From Zhihengliuella flava (lineage in GTDB: Bacteria; Actinomycetota; Actinomycetes; Actinomycetales; Micrococcaceae): a stretch of 64,000 bases of DNA. Both the position numbers and the translations under genes were made by a program. Shown here piece by piece: positions 53,513 to 62,642 of the stretch; within the stretch, counting starts at the first letter, position 1, and the number at the start of each line of letters is the position of its first letter. The notes beneath the pieces were generated by a model. That model was not told the origin of the DNA, searched no databases, and was given only the letters and a program-made list of their open reading frames with translations. Where the stretch lies: assembly GCF_015751895.1 (NCBI RefSeq), contig NZ_JADOTZ010000001.1:1054001-1118000 (forward strand), written 5' to 3'.

Positions 53513-55861
53513 TTAGGCCGGCTGGGCGGCCAGGTCCACGGAGCGGACCGAGGCGGTGGCGGCGACGAGGTTCTTCAGCGAGGCCACCGTCTCCTCGTAC
53601 CCGCGGGTCTTCAGCCCGCAGTCCGGGTTCACCCAAAGCTGGCGCTCTCCGACGCTGGCGAGGGCGATGCGCAGCAGCTCCTCCACTTCGCCGGCCGAGG
53701 GCACGCGGGGCGAGTGGATGTCATAGACGCCGGGACCCACACCGCGGCCGAACCCGAACTCCTGCAGGTCCGCCGCGACCTCCATCTTGGAGCGGGCCGC
53801 CTCGATGGAGGTGACGTCCGCGTTCAGGCCGTCAATTCCGGAGATCACCTCGCCGAACTCCGAGTAGCAGAGGTGGGTGTGAATCTGCGTGTCCACGCGG
53901 ACGGAAGAGGTGGCCAGCCGGAACGCGTTGACGGACCAGTCCAGGTAGGCCGGCTGGTCGGCCGCGCGCAGCGGCAGCAGTTCGCGCAACGCGGGCTCGT
54001 CCACCTGAATGGCGGCGATGCCAGCGGCCTCCAGGTCAGCGACCTCGTCGCGCAGGGCCAGCGCCACCTGATTGGCCGTCTCGGCGAGCGGCTGATCGTT
54101 GCGAACGAACGACCACGCGAGGATGGTCACCGGCCCGGTGAGCATCCCCTTGACCGGCTTCTGGGTGAGTGACTGCGCGTACTCGATCCACGGGACGGTG
54201 AACGCCTCCGGCCGCGACACATCGCCCCACAAGATGGAGGGGCGGGTGCAGCGCGAGCCGTAGGACTGCACCCAGCCGTGCTCCGTGGCCGCGAACCCGT
54301 CAAAGTTCTCCGCGAAGTACTGGACCATGTCATTGCGCTCCGGTTCGCCGTGCACCAGCACGTCGAGACCGATCTCCTCCTGCAGGTCGATGACCCGCTT
54401 GATCTCCGCGCGGAGAAACTCGTCATACTCCTCATTCGTCAGCGATCCGGCGCGGTGGGCGGCACGGGCCTTGCGGACCTCGCCCGTCTGCGGGAAGGAA
54501 CCGATGGTGGTGGTCGGCAGCGCCGGCAGGCTCAGGCGCTCGGCCTGGGCCGCCGCCCGATCGGCGGCATCGGCGCGGGTCGCGTCCTCGGTCGTGATGG
54601 CCGCGGTGCGCTGCCGCACCTCGGCGCGCCGCACGCCCTCGGCCGCGGCACGCTCGGCCTTCGCGTCCTCCGACTCCTGGATCTGAGCCGCGACCTCGGC
54701 CGAGCGGTTCGGGCCCTGCTCGACGCCGGCGGCCAGCGTCAGCACCTCGCTCACCTTCTGGTCGGCGAACGCCAGCCAGTGCGGCAGCGGGGACGGCAGG
54801 TTGGTCTCAGCGGCGACGTCGTGCGGGACGTGCAGCAGGGAGGTGCTGGTGGCCACCGAGGCATCTGCCTCGAGGGAGGTGAGCAAGTCAGCGGAGGCGG
54901 CCAGATCGTTCCGCCAGACGTTGCGTCCGTCCACGATGCCGGCGACGAACCGGGTGTCCCCCAGCGCCTGCAGCGCCTCGGTGCCGGGGCGTGCGCCGCG
55001 AACGAGGTCCGCGTGGACGGCATCGACGCCGGCGGCGGCGAGTTCGGCGAGCGCCTGCCCCGGCGCGGCCGGGTCGCCCGCCGTGCCGTAGCCCGTGGTG
55101 ACGAACAGTCCCGGGCGGGTGCCGGCGTCGTACCCCGCGGCATCGGCGAGCTCGCGGTAGGCGAGCACGGCGTCGTCAACGTGGGCGCTGCCGTGCTCGG
55201 TGGTGAGGGCTGGCTCGTCCAGCTGCACCCAGTCGGCCCCCGCGTCGGCCAGCTGCGCGATGACGCCGCGGTAGGCCGCGACGACGTCGTTCAGGCGATC
55301 GATCGGCCGGAAGGTCTCCGGCGCGCCGTCGGCCGCCTTTGCCAAGAGCAGGTAGGTCACGGGCCCGACGAGCACGGGGCGGAGCGTGGCGCCGCGGGCC
55401 CGATGGCGCCGCACGATCCCGGCGAGGCGGTCGGCCAGCGCGGCAAAGCTGGTCTCCGGTCCGATCTCGGGGACCAGGTAGTGATAGTTCGTGTCGAACC
55501 ACTTGGTCATCTCCAGCGGGGCGCGCTCGGCGTCACCGCGGGCCAGCGTGAAGTACGCGTCGAGGCCAATTTCCCCGCCCGGCCCGGCCAGGTCAGCAAA
55601 TCGGGCCGGGAGGGCGCCCAAGGCGGCCGTGGTGTCCAGCACCTGGTCGTACAGCGCAAAGTCCGCGGGAATGGCCGAGGACTCGGTCAGACCCAGCGCG
55701 CGCAGCCGCTCCACGGTGGCGTCCTGCAGCGACGCGGCGGCGGACTCCAGCTCCGCCTCGGTGCTGCGGCCGGCCCAGTAGGACTCGACGGCGCGCTTGA
55801 GCTCGCGCCGGGGGCCGATGCGCGGGTAGCCGAGGATGGTGGCGTTCGGGAACGTGGTCAT
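53513..55861 (-). CDS. metE: cobalamin-independent methionine synthase
   Basis: 782 residues, the two-barrel MetE. N-terminal FPNATILGYPRIGPRRELKRAVESYWAG; ALEMTKWFDTNYHYLVPE-like region; in the C-terminal barrel LPTTTIGSFPQTGEVRKAR and the zinc ligands HxC in QIHTHLCYSEF and Cys in WVNPDCGLKTRGYEET. It transfers the methyl of 5-methyltetrahydrofolate (polyglutamate) to homocysteine. It follows metF by 59 bp under the same SAM riboswitch. Confidence 0.97.
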   Translation of the reverse strand: MTTFPNATILGYPRIGPRRELKRAVESYWAGRSTEAELESAAASLQDATVERLRALGLTESSAIPADFALYDQVLDTTAALGALPARFADLAGPGGEIGLDAYFTLARGDAERAPLEMTKWFDTNYHYLVPEIGPETSFAALADRLAGIVRRHRARGATLRPVLVGPVTYLLLAKAADGAPETFRPIDRLNDVVAAYRGVIAQLADAGADWVQLDEPALTTEHGSAHVDDAVLAYRELADAAGYDAGTRPGLFVTTGYGTAGDPAAPGQALAELAAAGVDAVHADLVRGARPGTEALQALGDTRFVAGIVDGRNVWRNDLAASADLLTSLEADASVATSTSLLHVPHDVAAETNLPSPLPHWLAFADQKVSEVLTLAAGVEQGPNRSAEVAAQIQESEDAKAERAAAEGVRRAEVRQRTAAITTEDATRADAADRAAAQAERLSLPALPTTTIGSFPQTGEVRKARAAHRAGSLTNEEYDEFLRAEIKRVIDLQEEIGLDVLVHGEPERNDMVQYFAENFDGFAATEHGWVQSYGSRCTRPSILWGDVSRPEAFTVPWIEYAQSLTQKPVKGMLTGPVTILAWSFVRNDQPLAETANQVALALRDEVADLEAAGIAAIQVDEPALRELLPLRAADQPAYLDWSVNAFRLATSSVRVDTQIHTHLCYSEFGEVISGIDGLNADVTSIEAARSKMEVAADLQEFGFGRGVGPGVYDIHSPRVPSAGEVEELLRIALASVGERQLWVNPDCGLKTRGYEETVASLKNLVAATASVRSVDLAAQPA

Positions 55862-55920
55862 GGTGACTCCTAGGGTGAGTGGGTTGAAATCAAAGGGAAT
55901 GTGTTGGTGTGGCGGCCGGC

Positions 55921-56901
55921 TCAGGCGTGGGCGAGCGGCCGGTTCGCGGCCTCCGCGTAGGCGCTAGCCAACGCATTGGCGTCGCCGAAATCTGCGCCCG
56001 CCGCGTCCGCCGTCCCGGCGCCCGTGAGGCCGAGCTGGTCCACGACGGCGACGGAATCCACCGCGTCGTTGAACGTGTACAGGTGCAGGCCGGGGGCTCC
56101 TGCCACGAAGGCTTCATGGGCCAACGCGGCCGCGTGGTCGATCCCGATGCGGCGACGCTCGGCATCAGTCGACGCCCGCTCCAGCCGTGCCAGCAGCGCG
56201 GCGTCGGGGGCCAGCCCGGCCAGTTCCGCCAGCCGGGTCAGCCGCCGCACACTGTTGACGGGCATGATCCCCGGCACGATGGGGATCCGTACCCCGGCGG
56301 CGCGGGCGGCCGCCACGAGGTGGGCGTATTCGGCCGCGTCGAAGAAAATCTGGGTAATGGCAAAGTTCGCGCCCGCCCGTTCCTTGGCCAGCAACACCTC
56401 GACGTCGTGTTGGAAGCTCGGCGACTCGGGGTGGCGCGTGGGGTACGCGGCCACACCGATCGCCAGCCGCCCCGCGGCCAGCGAGGCGGAGCGGCGCGCC
56501 TCCACCTCGCGGATCAGCTCCACGAGGTACCGGGCGAAGGGCAGCTCGCCCGGCCCGACGGCGTCGTGCCCCGGGGGTAGATCGCCGCGCAGGGCCAACA
56601 CCCCGCGCACCCCGAGTGCCACGAGGTGATTGACCAGGCGGTCCAGGGAGGCGCGGCTCTCCCCCACGCACGTCAGGTGGGCCAGCGGGCGCAGTCGGGT
56701 GTGTTCGATCAGGTGTCCGATCAGCTCGACGGAGGCCCGCCGCCGGGCGGGGCTCCCGTTGTAGGTGACGGACACGTAGTCGGGTGCCGTGGCCTCCAGC
56801 GCCGCAATCGTCTCGACGAGGCTGCCGGCGGCCGCCTCATTCCGGGGCGGATAGAGCTCGTAGGACAACGACGGTGCCGTCGATGCCTGCAGATCTGTCA
56901 T
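55921..56901 (-). CDS. metF: 5,10-methylenetetrahydrofolate reductase
   Basis: 326 residues. SYELYPPRNEAAAGSL (catalytic Glu region), PDYVSVTYNGSP, HLTCVGESRASLDRLVNHLVALGVRGVLALRGDLPPG (FAD/folate site with Asp), IGVAAYPTRHPESP, and GANFAITQIFFDAAEY. It makes the 5-methyl-THF used by MetE. First gene of metF-metE-metY-metB; its ribosome-binding site can be hidden in a hairpin downstream of the SAM riboswitch. The sequence is the short, single-domain bacterial form. Confidence 0.96.
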   Translation of the reverse strand: MTDLQASTAPSLSYELYPPRNEAAAGSLVETIAALEATAPDYVSVTYNGSPARRRASVELIGHLIEHTRLRPLAHLTCVGESRASLDRLVNHLVALGVRGVLALRGDLPPGHDAVGPGELPFARYLVELIREVEARRSASLAAGRLAIGVAAYPTRHPESPSFQHDVEVLLAKERAGANFAITQIFFDAAEYAHLVAAARAAGVRIPIVPGIMPVNSVRRLTRLAELAGLAPDAALLARLERASTDAERRRIGIDHAAALAHEAFVAGAPGLHLYTFNDAVDSVAVVDQLGLTGAGTADAAGADFGDANALASAYAEAANRPLAHA

Positions 56902-56906
56902 CGTCT

Positions 56907-56930
56907 CTCCTCGCAGTTAGTGCGAAGGAG
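56907..56930 (-). promoter_or_regulatory. hairpin masking the metF ribosome-binding site
   Basis: In the mRNA CTCC-T-TCGC (56930-56922) pairs with GCGAGGAG (56914-56907), hiding the GAGGAG Shine-Dalgarno 5 nt before ATG 56901. A second hairpin, CCCACCG (56944-56950) with CGGTGGG (56961-56967), lies just upstream. Together they are the likely expression platform. Confidence 0.6.
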
Positions 56931-56989
56931 TACGCCACGCACACCCACCGGGTACGACGACGGTGGGCGTGGGGACCGTGGATGCGTCT

Positions 56990-57088
56990 CCATCGCTTCT
57001 GGCGGTAGCACCGTTCCGAGCCGGCAGGGCCGGGTCCGGATGGTTGCTGCGGCGTCGTCGAGCCAGATCTCTCAGCCGCTCTGGATGG
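56990..57088 (-). ncRNA. SAM-I (S-box) riboswitch
   Basis: On the minus strand the SAM-I core blocks appear in order: AGAGCGGCTGAGAGATCTGGC, GACGCCGCAGCAACC, and GGTGCTACCGCCAG. The closing helix P1 is formed by CCATC (57088-57084) and GATGG (56994-56990). It is placed 88 bp before metF, as expected for repression of methionine synthesis by S-adenosylmethionine. Confidence 0.9.
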
Positions 57089-57345
57089 GTTGTGGAACCA
57101 GACTGCGGTGCCGGCGGGAGAACGGACAAATGAGTCGGCGGCGGGCGCTTCACAGTGCTGCACATGACCCGCGATGACTCCGTGTGGCCGGATGTGTCCC
57201 CCGGAAATCCGGGGTGCCGCGTCTCACGCGCGTCATAAGACGTGATGATGACGCGGTACGTCGCGGTGTACCCGCGCCTGCGCCGGGAAACCGGCCGCGC
57301 CCGCAAAGAACGGCCGCAGCCTGCGCCGCTGGTAGCGTATGGCCC
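57089..57345. other. spacer between the SAM riboswitch and the next gene
   Basis: About 257 bp with no gene. It should hold the metF-operon promoter (minus strand) and the promoter of the gene at 57346. It contains a perfect small hairpin CCCCGGA (57199-57205) with TCCGGGG (57208-57214). No convincing -35/-10 pair was found by eye. Confidence 0.5.
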
Positions 57346-58341
57346 GTGCACACCACGATCCGAGCGCGGCTTCGCAGGGTCATCGCCATCTGGGCGGTGG
57401 CCCTGATCGTCGTCCTCGTGGCGGCCGGCGTGGCCATCGCCGTCGTCAATGCCAAGCACTTTGGTCCCGAACGCGTGGTGGCTGACTACGTGGCCGCTCT
57501 CCAGGAGGGCGACGGCGCCACCGCGCTCGGCTACCTCAACCTCGACGCCCCGGCCGAAGGCAATGGCCTGATGCTCTCCCGCGAACCGCTGGCGGCCTCC
57601 GCTGCGGCCCTCGGCGACGTGCAGATCGAGGAAGAAGACCGGGAGGGGGACCGCGCGTCTGTGCGGGTCTCCTACGGCGTAGAAGGCCGCGGCTACCACA
57701 CCGACTTCCGGCTGGTGCGCACCGGCCAGCAGTGGCTGTTCTTCGACCAGTGGGACTTGCAGGTGGGAAAGCTGCCGCAGGTGCAGGTCAACGCGGCCAA
57801 CACCACGGACGTTGTGGTCAACGGGACTGAGGCACCGCTCGAGGCCGGCGCGGCGACCTTCCCGGTCCTCCCGCCGGCGATCGTCACCGCGTCCTTTGAG
57901 CAGCAATTCTTCCGGGCGGAGGAAACCAGCCGCATTGTCACCGAGTACAGCGACGCCGAGGATCCCGTTCAGTTGGTGTCACAGCCCACTCAGGCGCTGA
58001 CGGATGAGGTGGATCAGCAGGTGCGCGCCTACCTCGACGGGTGTACCGAGCAGCAAGTCCTCATGCCCGCCGGTTGCCCGCTGGCGTATGACACCGTCGA
58101 CCGGGTGGACGCCAGCACCATCGACTGGGAGGTCGAGCGGTATCCGGAGATCCAGATCACGGGGTTCGACGGCGGCTGGGTCCTCGCCCCGCTGGAGGCG
58201 GACGTCTCCCTCCAGCTCACGGAACAGGACCTAGCCACCGGAGCGATGACGGACGTGGACGTGACGGAGACCTACACGTTCACTGCAAAGCTCGACGTGT
58301 CGACGTCGAACGTGACCGTCACCCCCGTCGCCGTCGAATAG
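57346..58341 (+). CDS. membrane-anchored protein of unknown function
   Basis: 331 residues. A short basic N-terminus, one transmembrane helix (about 12-36, VIAIWAVALIVVLVAAGVAIAVV) and an external beta-rich region. The part after the helix (AKHFGPERVVADYVAALQEGDGATALGYLNLDAP ... YHTDFRLVRTGQQWLFFDQWDL) resembles NTF2-like/DUF4878-type domains that sit outside the membrane, and the C-terminal half may be a second such domain with one Cys pair (GCTEQQVLMPAGCPL). GTG 57346 is chosen to start just before the helix. Its stop is 4 bp from the convergent MFS gene. Confidence 0.65.
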   Translation: MHTTIRARLRRVIAIWAVALIVVLVAAGVAIAVVNAKHFGPERVVADYVAALQEGDGATALGYLNLDAPAEGNGLMLSREPLAASAAALGDVQIEEEDREGDRASVRVSYGVEGRGYHTDFRLVRTGQQWLFFDQWDLQVGKLPQVQVNAANTTDVVVNGTEAPLEAGAATFPVLPPAIVTASFEQQFFRAEETSRIVTEYSDAEDPVQLVSQPTQALTDEVDQQVRAYLDGCTEQQVLMPAGCPLAYDTVDRVDASTIDWEVERYPEIQITGFDGGWVLAPLEADVSLQLTEQDLATGAMTDVDVTETYTFTAKLDVSTSNVTVTPVAVE

Positions 58342-58345
58342 CGCG

Positions 58346-59608
58346 CTACTTCACCGCGGGCAGCGAACCGGTGGCGGGGTTGTCATCCCGGATGACGAAC
58401 CGCCCGCGCAGCACCAAGTACAGCGCCCACGCCCCGGCGAGGAGGGCAACGCCAGAGCCGAGCCCCACGGCCCAGCGCGCGCCGAGCGTGTCCCCGATGA
58501 AGCCAATCAGCGGCGCCCCAATCGGCGTCCCGCCTTGGACGACCGCCATGTAGACCGCCAGCACGCGGCCCCGATACTGCGGTGCCACGGACAGCTGAAT
58601 GGACGTGTTGCAGCCGTTGAGGAACGTCACCGCCCCGAGGCCGACGGGCACCAGCGTGAGCGCATACCACCAGAAGGACGGCATGAGCGCACCGGCGACG
58701 CCAGCCACCCCGAACACGACGGCGCCGCCGACGAGGTAACGGAGCCGGAACCGGCCACGGCGGGCCGCCCAGAGCGCCGCGCCGAGCGTGCCGACGGCGG
58801 TGATGGAGCCGAGGACTCCGTACTCGGTGGGACCGCGGCCGAACACGCTGGTGGCCATCATGGCGTTCGTGATCTGGAAATTGAATCCAAACGTGCCCAC
58901 AAGGAACGCCATCGTCAGGATCACGATCAAGTCCGGACGGCCGGCGATGTAGGCGAGGCCTTCGCGGATCTGGCGCTTGCCGCGCGGGGTTGGCTCCGCC
59001 CGGTACAGCGCGGCAACATTCATGCGGGAGATGCCGAAGAGCACGGCCGCGAAGCTCGCGGCGTTGAGGAGAAAGGCCGGGCCGGTGCCCACCCACGCGA
59101 TGATGAGGCCGGCGACGCCCGGGCCAGCCAGGCGGGCGAGGTTGAAGGAGGCGCTGTTCAGGGCGACGGCGTTGGGAATGTCCTTTTTGGCGACGACCTC
59201 GGAGACGAACGCCTGCCGCGCCGGGGCATCAAACGCGCTGCCGACGCCGAGCGCCAGCGCGATGACGTACACGTGCCACAGTTCGGCCGTCTCGGTGACC
59301 ACGAGCAGGCCCAAGATCAGCGCGGTGAGGCCCATGGCCGTCTGCGTGATCATGAGCAACCGGCGCTTGTCATACCGGTCCGCGATGAGCCCGGCCCATG
59401 CGCCGATGAAGAGGATCGGGAGGAACTGCAGGCCCGTGGTGATACCCACGGCGGTGCCGTTCTGATCCGTGAGGACGGTGAGTACCAGCCAGTCCTGGGC
59501 GACGCGCTGCATCCACGTGCCGATGTTGGATACCAGCGCCCCGGCCACCCACAAGCGATAGTTCGGGCTTTTCAGTGCGCTGAACATCGTGGGCACGTCG
59601 GCTGGCAC
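58346..59608 (-). CDS. MFS exporter (EntS-like, MFS_3 family)
   Basis: 420 residues and about 12 helices. FSALKSPNYRLWVAGALVSNIGTWMQRVAQDWLVL at the N-terminus, AGLIADRYDKRRLLMITQTAMG (motif A) and GSAFDAPARQAFVSEVV are the marks of this branch, which includes the enterobactin exporter EntS and many drug exporters. GTG 59608 is used here, but its AAGGAG site is very close; GTG 59596 or ATG 59587 are also plausible starts. A perfect 14-bp palindrome lies 35 bp upstream. Confidence 0.88.
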   Translation of the reverse strand: MPADVPTMFSALKSPNYRLWVAGALVSNIGTWMQRVAQDWLVLTVLTDQNGTAVGITTGLQFLPILFIGAWAGLIADRYDKRRLLMITQTAMGLTALILGLLVVTETAELWHVYVIALALGVGSAFDAPARQAFVSEVVAKKDIPNAVALNSASFNLARLAGPGVAGLIIAWVGTGPAFLLNAASFAAVLFGISRMNVAALYRAEPTPRGKRQIREGLAYIAGRPDLIVILTMAFLVGTFGFNFQITNAMMATSVFGRGPTEYGVLGSITAVGTLGAALWAARRGRFRLRYLVGGAVVFGVAGVAGALMPSFWWYALTLVPVGLGAVTFLNGCNTSIQLSVAPQYRGRVLAVYMAVVQGGTPIGAPLIGFIGDTLGARWAVGLGSGVALLAGAWALYLVLRGRFVIRDDNPATGSLPAVK

Positions 59609-59642
59609 GCTCCTTGCGAGATGAAGGCGGGGTAAACGAGAA

Positions 59643-59679
59643 CCACCCTAGTAGTTACTGAGAGCAACTACTAGGGTGG
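59643..59679 (-). terminator. perfect palindrome: terminator and/or operator
   Basis: CCACCCTAGTAGTT (59643-59656) and its exact complement AACTACTAGGGTGG (59666-59679) around a 9-nt centre. It lies 30 bp after the thioredoxin-NHL gene, followed on the minus strand by a T-containing stretch, which suits a terminator. It is also in the promoter region of the MFS gene, so it could be an operator. Confidence 0.65.
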
Positions 59680-59708
59680 CCGTCACACTCGGCTGACCGA
59701 GGGCGCGA

Positions 59709-61655
59709 TTAGTCGAGCCCGCGGAGGTCCAGCGTCAGGCCCGTGTCACCGTCCTCGTCGAGGACCACAGGGATGCCCCAGTCTTGCTGGTACAGGTGGC
59801 ACGCGGCGTGATCCGGGATATCACCGCCGGGCTCGCCGTCGCACGCCGCCGCGCGGGCGGTGATGTGCAGGACGCCGCCGTCGAGCTCCGGGTTGAGCGT
59901 CAGCGTGCGGGTCAGGCCCGTGGTGGTGCCGCCACCGTCGAGCACCAGGTTCTCCGGAGAGGAGGAAATCTTCAGCTGGGTCGGGTCGCCCCAGCGGTCG
60001 TCCAGCTTCTGGCCCTTGGGGGCGGAGAACCGCACCACGACTTCGTGTGCGCCGGCGGCGACGGGCGTGGCGGCGCGCTGCGTCTGCGCGGCGCCTTCAT
60101 CCACGATGAGCGCTTCCTTCGGCAGCGGCAGGCGCACCAGCTGATGCTGGTTGGTTTCAACGACCAGCAGGACCGGGCCCCCGTCCACCGAGGTATCCAG
60201 CAGGACGTCGCTCGGCTCGGCCAGCCCGCGGCCCAGCGTGGAGACCGTCCGCGTCACCGGGTCGTAGCGGCGCACGGCCCCGTTGTAGGTGTCGGCGATG
60301 GCGACGGACCCGTCCGGCAGCACGGCCACGCCGAGCGGGTGCTGCAAGCGCGCCTGCCCCGCCTCGCCATCGCGGAACCCAAAGTCGAACAGCCCCTCGC
60401 CAACGCCGGTTTCCACGGCGGCGACGGCGCCGTCGTCGTTCAGGCGGAGCACGCGCAGCGCGGAGGTTTCCGAGTCGGCCACCCAGACATCTCCCGCTGC
60501 GTCGAGCGCGAAGCCGGAGGACTGGGCGAACCATGCGGCGTCGGGCCCACCGTCCTGCAGGCCCTCGGTGCCGGTGCCGGCGAACACGGCGACCGCCCCG
60601 CTGACGGGATCAAAGCTAAAGATCTGGTGCGTGCCGGCCATCGCGATGATCACGGCACCGGCCTTGTCAGACCAGACGACGTCCCAGGGCGAGGACAGCG
60701 ACGTGTTCAGCGGATCCGCACCCAAGTCCGAGACCCAGGCTCCGGACTCATTGGCGCGGGCGGAGGCGACGTCGAGCAGGCGCTGGACGCCATTGCCGGC
60801 GATCGTGGTGACGGCGCCGGTGCCTAGGTGCACCCCGCGGAGGCGGTGGTTCACCGTATCCGCCACGACGACGTCGTACCCCACCTGCTCCGCCACAGCG
60901 GCGGGCAGCACCGTGAGGCCCTGAGGTTCGTTGAAGCGCGCAGCGTCCGGGCCGCCATCGGCGTGGCCCTTGACGCCCTCCCCGATAGTGCGCACCACGG
61001 TCGTGGCGTCGGCGGCAAGCTCGACGAGGCGGTGGTGGCCGGAGTCTCCGACGAGGAAATGGCCGTTCTCCAGCGCGATCGCCTTGCCGGGGAAGCGCAG
61101 GTCCCCGTCGCGCGCAGGCGGGGCCACGTAGGGGCCATCGCCGCGGTGCAGGGTGCCCTTGGCCTCGTGCTCGGCGACGAGCTCCTCTACGAGGACCTCG
61201 AGGCCGTTGGCGTGGCCCTCACCGGTCAGGTGGGCGGCGATGTAGCCTTCAGGGTCAACGACGACGAGGGTCGGCCACGCGCGCGCCGTGTACGCCTGCC
61301 ACGTCGTCAGTTCGGGGTCGTCGAGGACGGGGTGGTGGATCTCGTAGCGCTCGACGGCGGCGGCGAGCGCGTCCGGATCCGCCTCGTGCTCAAACTTTGG
61401 CGAGTGCACGCCCACGATGACGAGCTCTTCCGCGAACTTCTCCTCGAGCGGCCGCAGCTCATCGAGGACGTGGAGGCAGTTGATGCAGCAAAACGTCCAG
61501 AAATCGAGGACGACGATCTTGCCGCGCAGGTCCTCGAGGGTGATGTTTTCCCCACCCGTGTTCAGCCACCCGCGGCCGATGAGCTCTGAGGCGCGGACGC
61601 GGTAGCTCGCGCGGACGGATTCGGCGCTGGCGGCGGAGGTGTGGGTCTGGGTCAC
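59709..61655 (-). CDS. thioredoxin-like domain fused to NHL-repeat propeller
   Basis: 648 residues. N-terminal AhpC/TlpA-type thioredoxin domain (about 20-170) with the active site WTFCCINC, then an NHL/six-bladed beta-propeller (about 185-510; repeats such as HFLVGDSGHHRLVEL, DVVVADTVNHRLRGV, DVWVADSETSALRVL, SVAIADTYNGAVRRY) and a C-terminal beta-sandwich like that of DsbD/NHLRC2-type proteins. GTG 61655, after GAGGAG, is preferred over a start at 61715. No signal peptide, so cytoplasmic. Similar to NHLRC2; function in bacteria not settled. Confidence 0.88.
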   Translation of the reverse strand: MTQTHTSAASAESVRASYRVRASELIGRGWLNTGGENITLEDLRGKIVVLDFWTFCCINCLHVLDELRPLEEKFAEELVIVGVHSPKFEHEADPDALAAAVERYEIHHPVLDDPELTTWQAYTARAWPTLVVVDPEGYIAAHLTGEGHANGLEVLVEELVAEHEAKGTLHRGDGPYVAPPARDGDLRFPGKAIALENGHFLVGDSGHHRLVELAADATTVVRTIGEGVKGHADGGPDAARFNEPQGLTVLPAAVAEQVGYDVVVADTVNHRLRGVHLGTGAVTTIAGNGVQRLLDVASARANESGAWVSDLGADPLNTSLSSPWDVVWSDKAGAVIIAMAGTHQIFSFDPVSGAVAVFAGTGTEGLQDGGPDAAWFAQSSGFALDAAGDVWVADSETSALRVLRLNDDGAVAAVETGVGEGLFDFGFRDGEAGQARLQHPLGVAVLPDGSVAIADTYNGAVRRYDPVTRTVSTLGRGLAEPSDVLLDTSVDGGPVLLVVETNQHQLVRLPLPKEALIVDEGAAQTQRAATPVAAGAHEVVVRFSAPKGQKLDDRWGDPTQLKISSSPENLVLDGGGTTTGLTRTLTLNPELDGGVLHITARAAACDGEPGGDIPDHAACHLYQQDWGIPVVLDEDGDTGLTLDLRGLD

Positions 61656-61778
61656 CGTGGGACTCCTCGTTGTCGGCTGACGTTGATTTCGGGACAACTC
61701 ATTATCGCCCGCCATGATTCCCGCTCGGGCCTCGATGACGGCGTGAGACTGCTAACGTCGCCGGCGGCCCAACGTGCG

Positions 61779-62642
61779 CTAGCCCTCCTGCTGCGCTTCC
61801 AGTTCGAGGACCGTGACCTCCAAGACAGACTCGGCCATCTGCCGGAACTCGGTGTCCTGAATATTCTCGGGGCCGATGAAGGACACCATGGCCACGTAGT
61901 CCCCCGCCTCGCGGATCAGCACGAGCGACTGCTGCTTCAAGTCCTCGTCATTCGGGAATCGGGACCAAAAGAGCGCCGAATCGACGTCGTAGCCCGTCTC
62001 CACGGTGCGGAAGGTCAAGGGGCCGTTGGCCGGCGTGACCGCACCGTCTTCGCCGGGCTTGGTCACGTTCAGCGTCACGGAGGAGCACTCGGTGAGCAAC
62101 CGCTGCACCACCTCATAGTGGGATTGAAGCTGCCCCGGGTCGTCATTCTTCGCCACCTCCACGGTGCCGATCGCGCTGACACCCTCGGCGGTGAATTGAC
62201 TCAGCGCGGCGTCCTCAACCGAGCCGGCGAGGAGCGTCGGCGACCAGTTCAGCTGCGTCAGCGGGTCCTGACAGGCCGACGGCGCCACGACCACGTCTTC
62301 CAGCGCGTCCGCCGGATCCTCGCGGAGCGCCGTCAGGTCCTCGCTGCGGGCGTCGGAGGACAGGTCAAACCCGAGTCCGCTAGCCTGCAGCACGCCGGCC
62401 GTCACGGCCACGCGCGGGATGGTGACCTCCGCCTCGGATTCGGCCGACGCTTCGCCTGAGCCTCCGGGCGACGCCGTGGCCGCCGAATGCACGGCGTCGT
62501 CGGGAACATCGCTGCCGGACGGCCCGCCGCAGGCAGACGCTGCCAACAGCGCGACGGCGGCCGCGGAAGCCCAGCCGGCGCGGGTAGCCCGGCGCGTGCC
62601 GCTCGAGCGGCCGGGTCCTGGTGCGCGGAGATTAACGGCCAC
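61779..62642 (-). CDS. secreted lipoprotein
   Basis: 287 residues. A basic N-terminus and hydrophobic stretch lead to the lipobox LLAASAC-GG (Cys about 38), then a Ser/Glu-rich linker and a domain with two cysteines (APSACQDPL; LLTECSSVTLNV). The layout suggests a sensor domain of the PknH-C/LpqN-like type, but I do not recognise a family with confidence. The start GTG 62642 lies inside the 3' end of the upstream CtaG-like gene (11-bp overlap) with an AGGAA site, so the two are co-transcribed. Confidence 0.75.
   Translation of the reverse strand: MAVNLRAPGPGRSSGTRRATRAGWASAAAVALLAASACGGPSGSDVPDDAVHSAATASPGGSGEASAESEAEVTIPRVAVTAGVLQASGLGFDLSSDARSEDLTALREDPADALEDVVVAPSACQDPLTQLNWSPTLLAGSVEDAALSQFTAEGVSAIGTVEVAKNDDPGQLQSHYEVVQRLLTECSSVTLNVTKPGEDGAVTPANGPLTFRTVETGYDVDSALFWSRFPNDEDLKQQSLVLIREAGDYVAMVSFIGPENIQDTEFRQMAESVLEVTVLELEAQQEG

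Noticed and set aside
53501-55873. Plus-strand frames of 200-530 codons opposite metE
   Set aside because: No domain pattern, and the minus-strand MetE is complete and intact, so these are shadows.
57184-57345. N-terminal extension of the membrane protein at 57346
   Set aside because: The 54 extra residues are Arg/Pro-rich with no helix and cross a hairpin; GTG 57346 starts right before the transmembrane segment.
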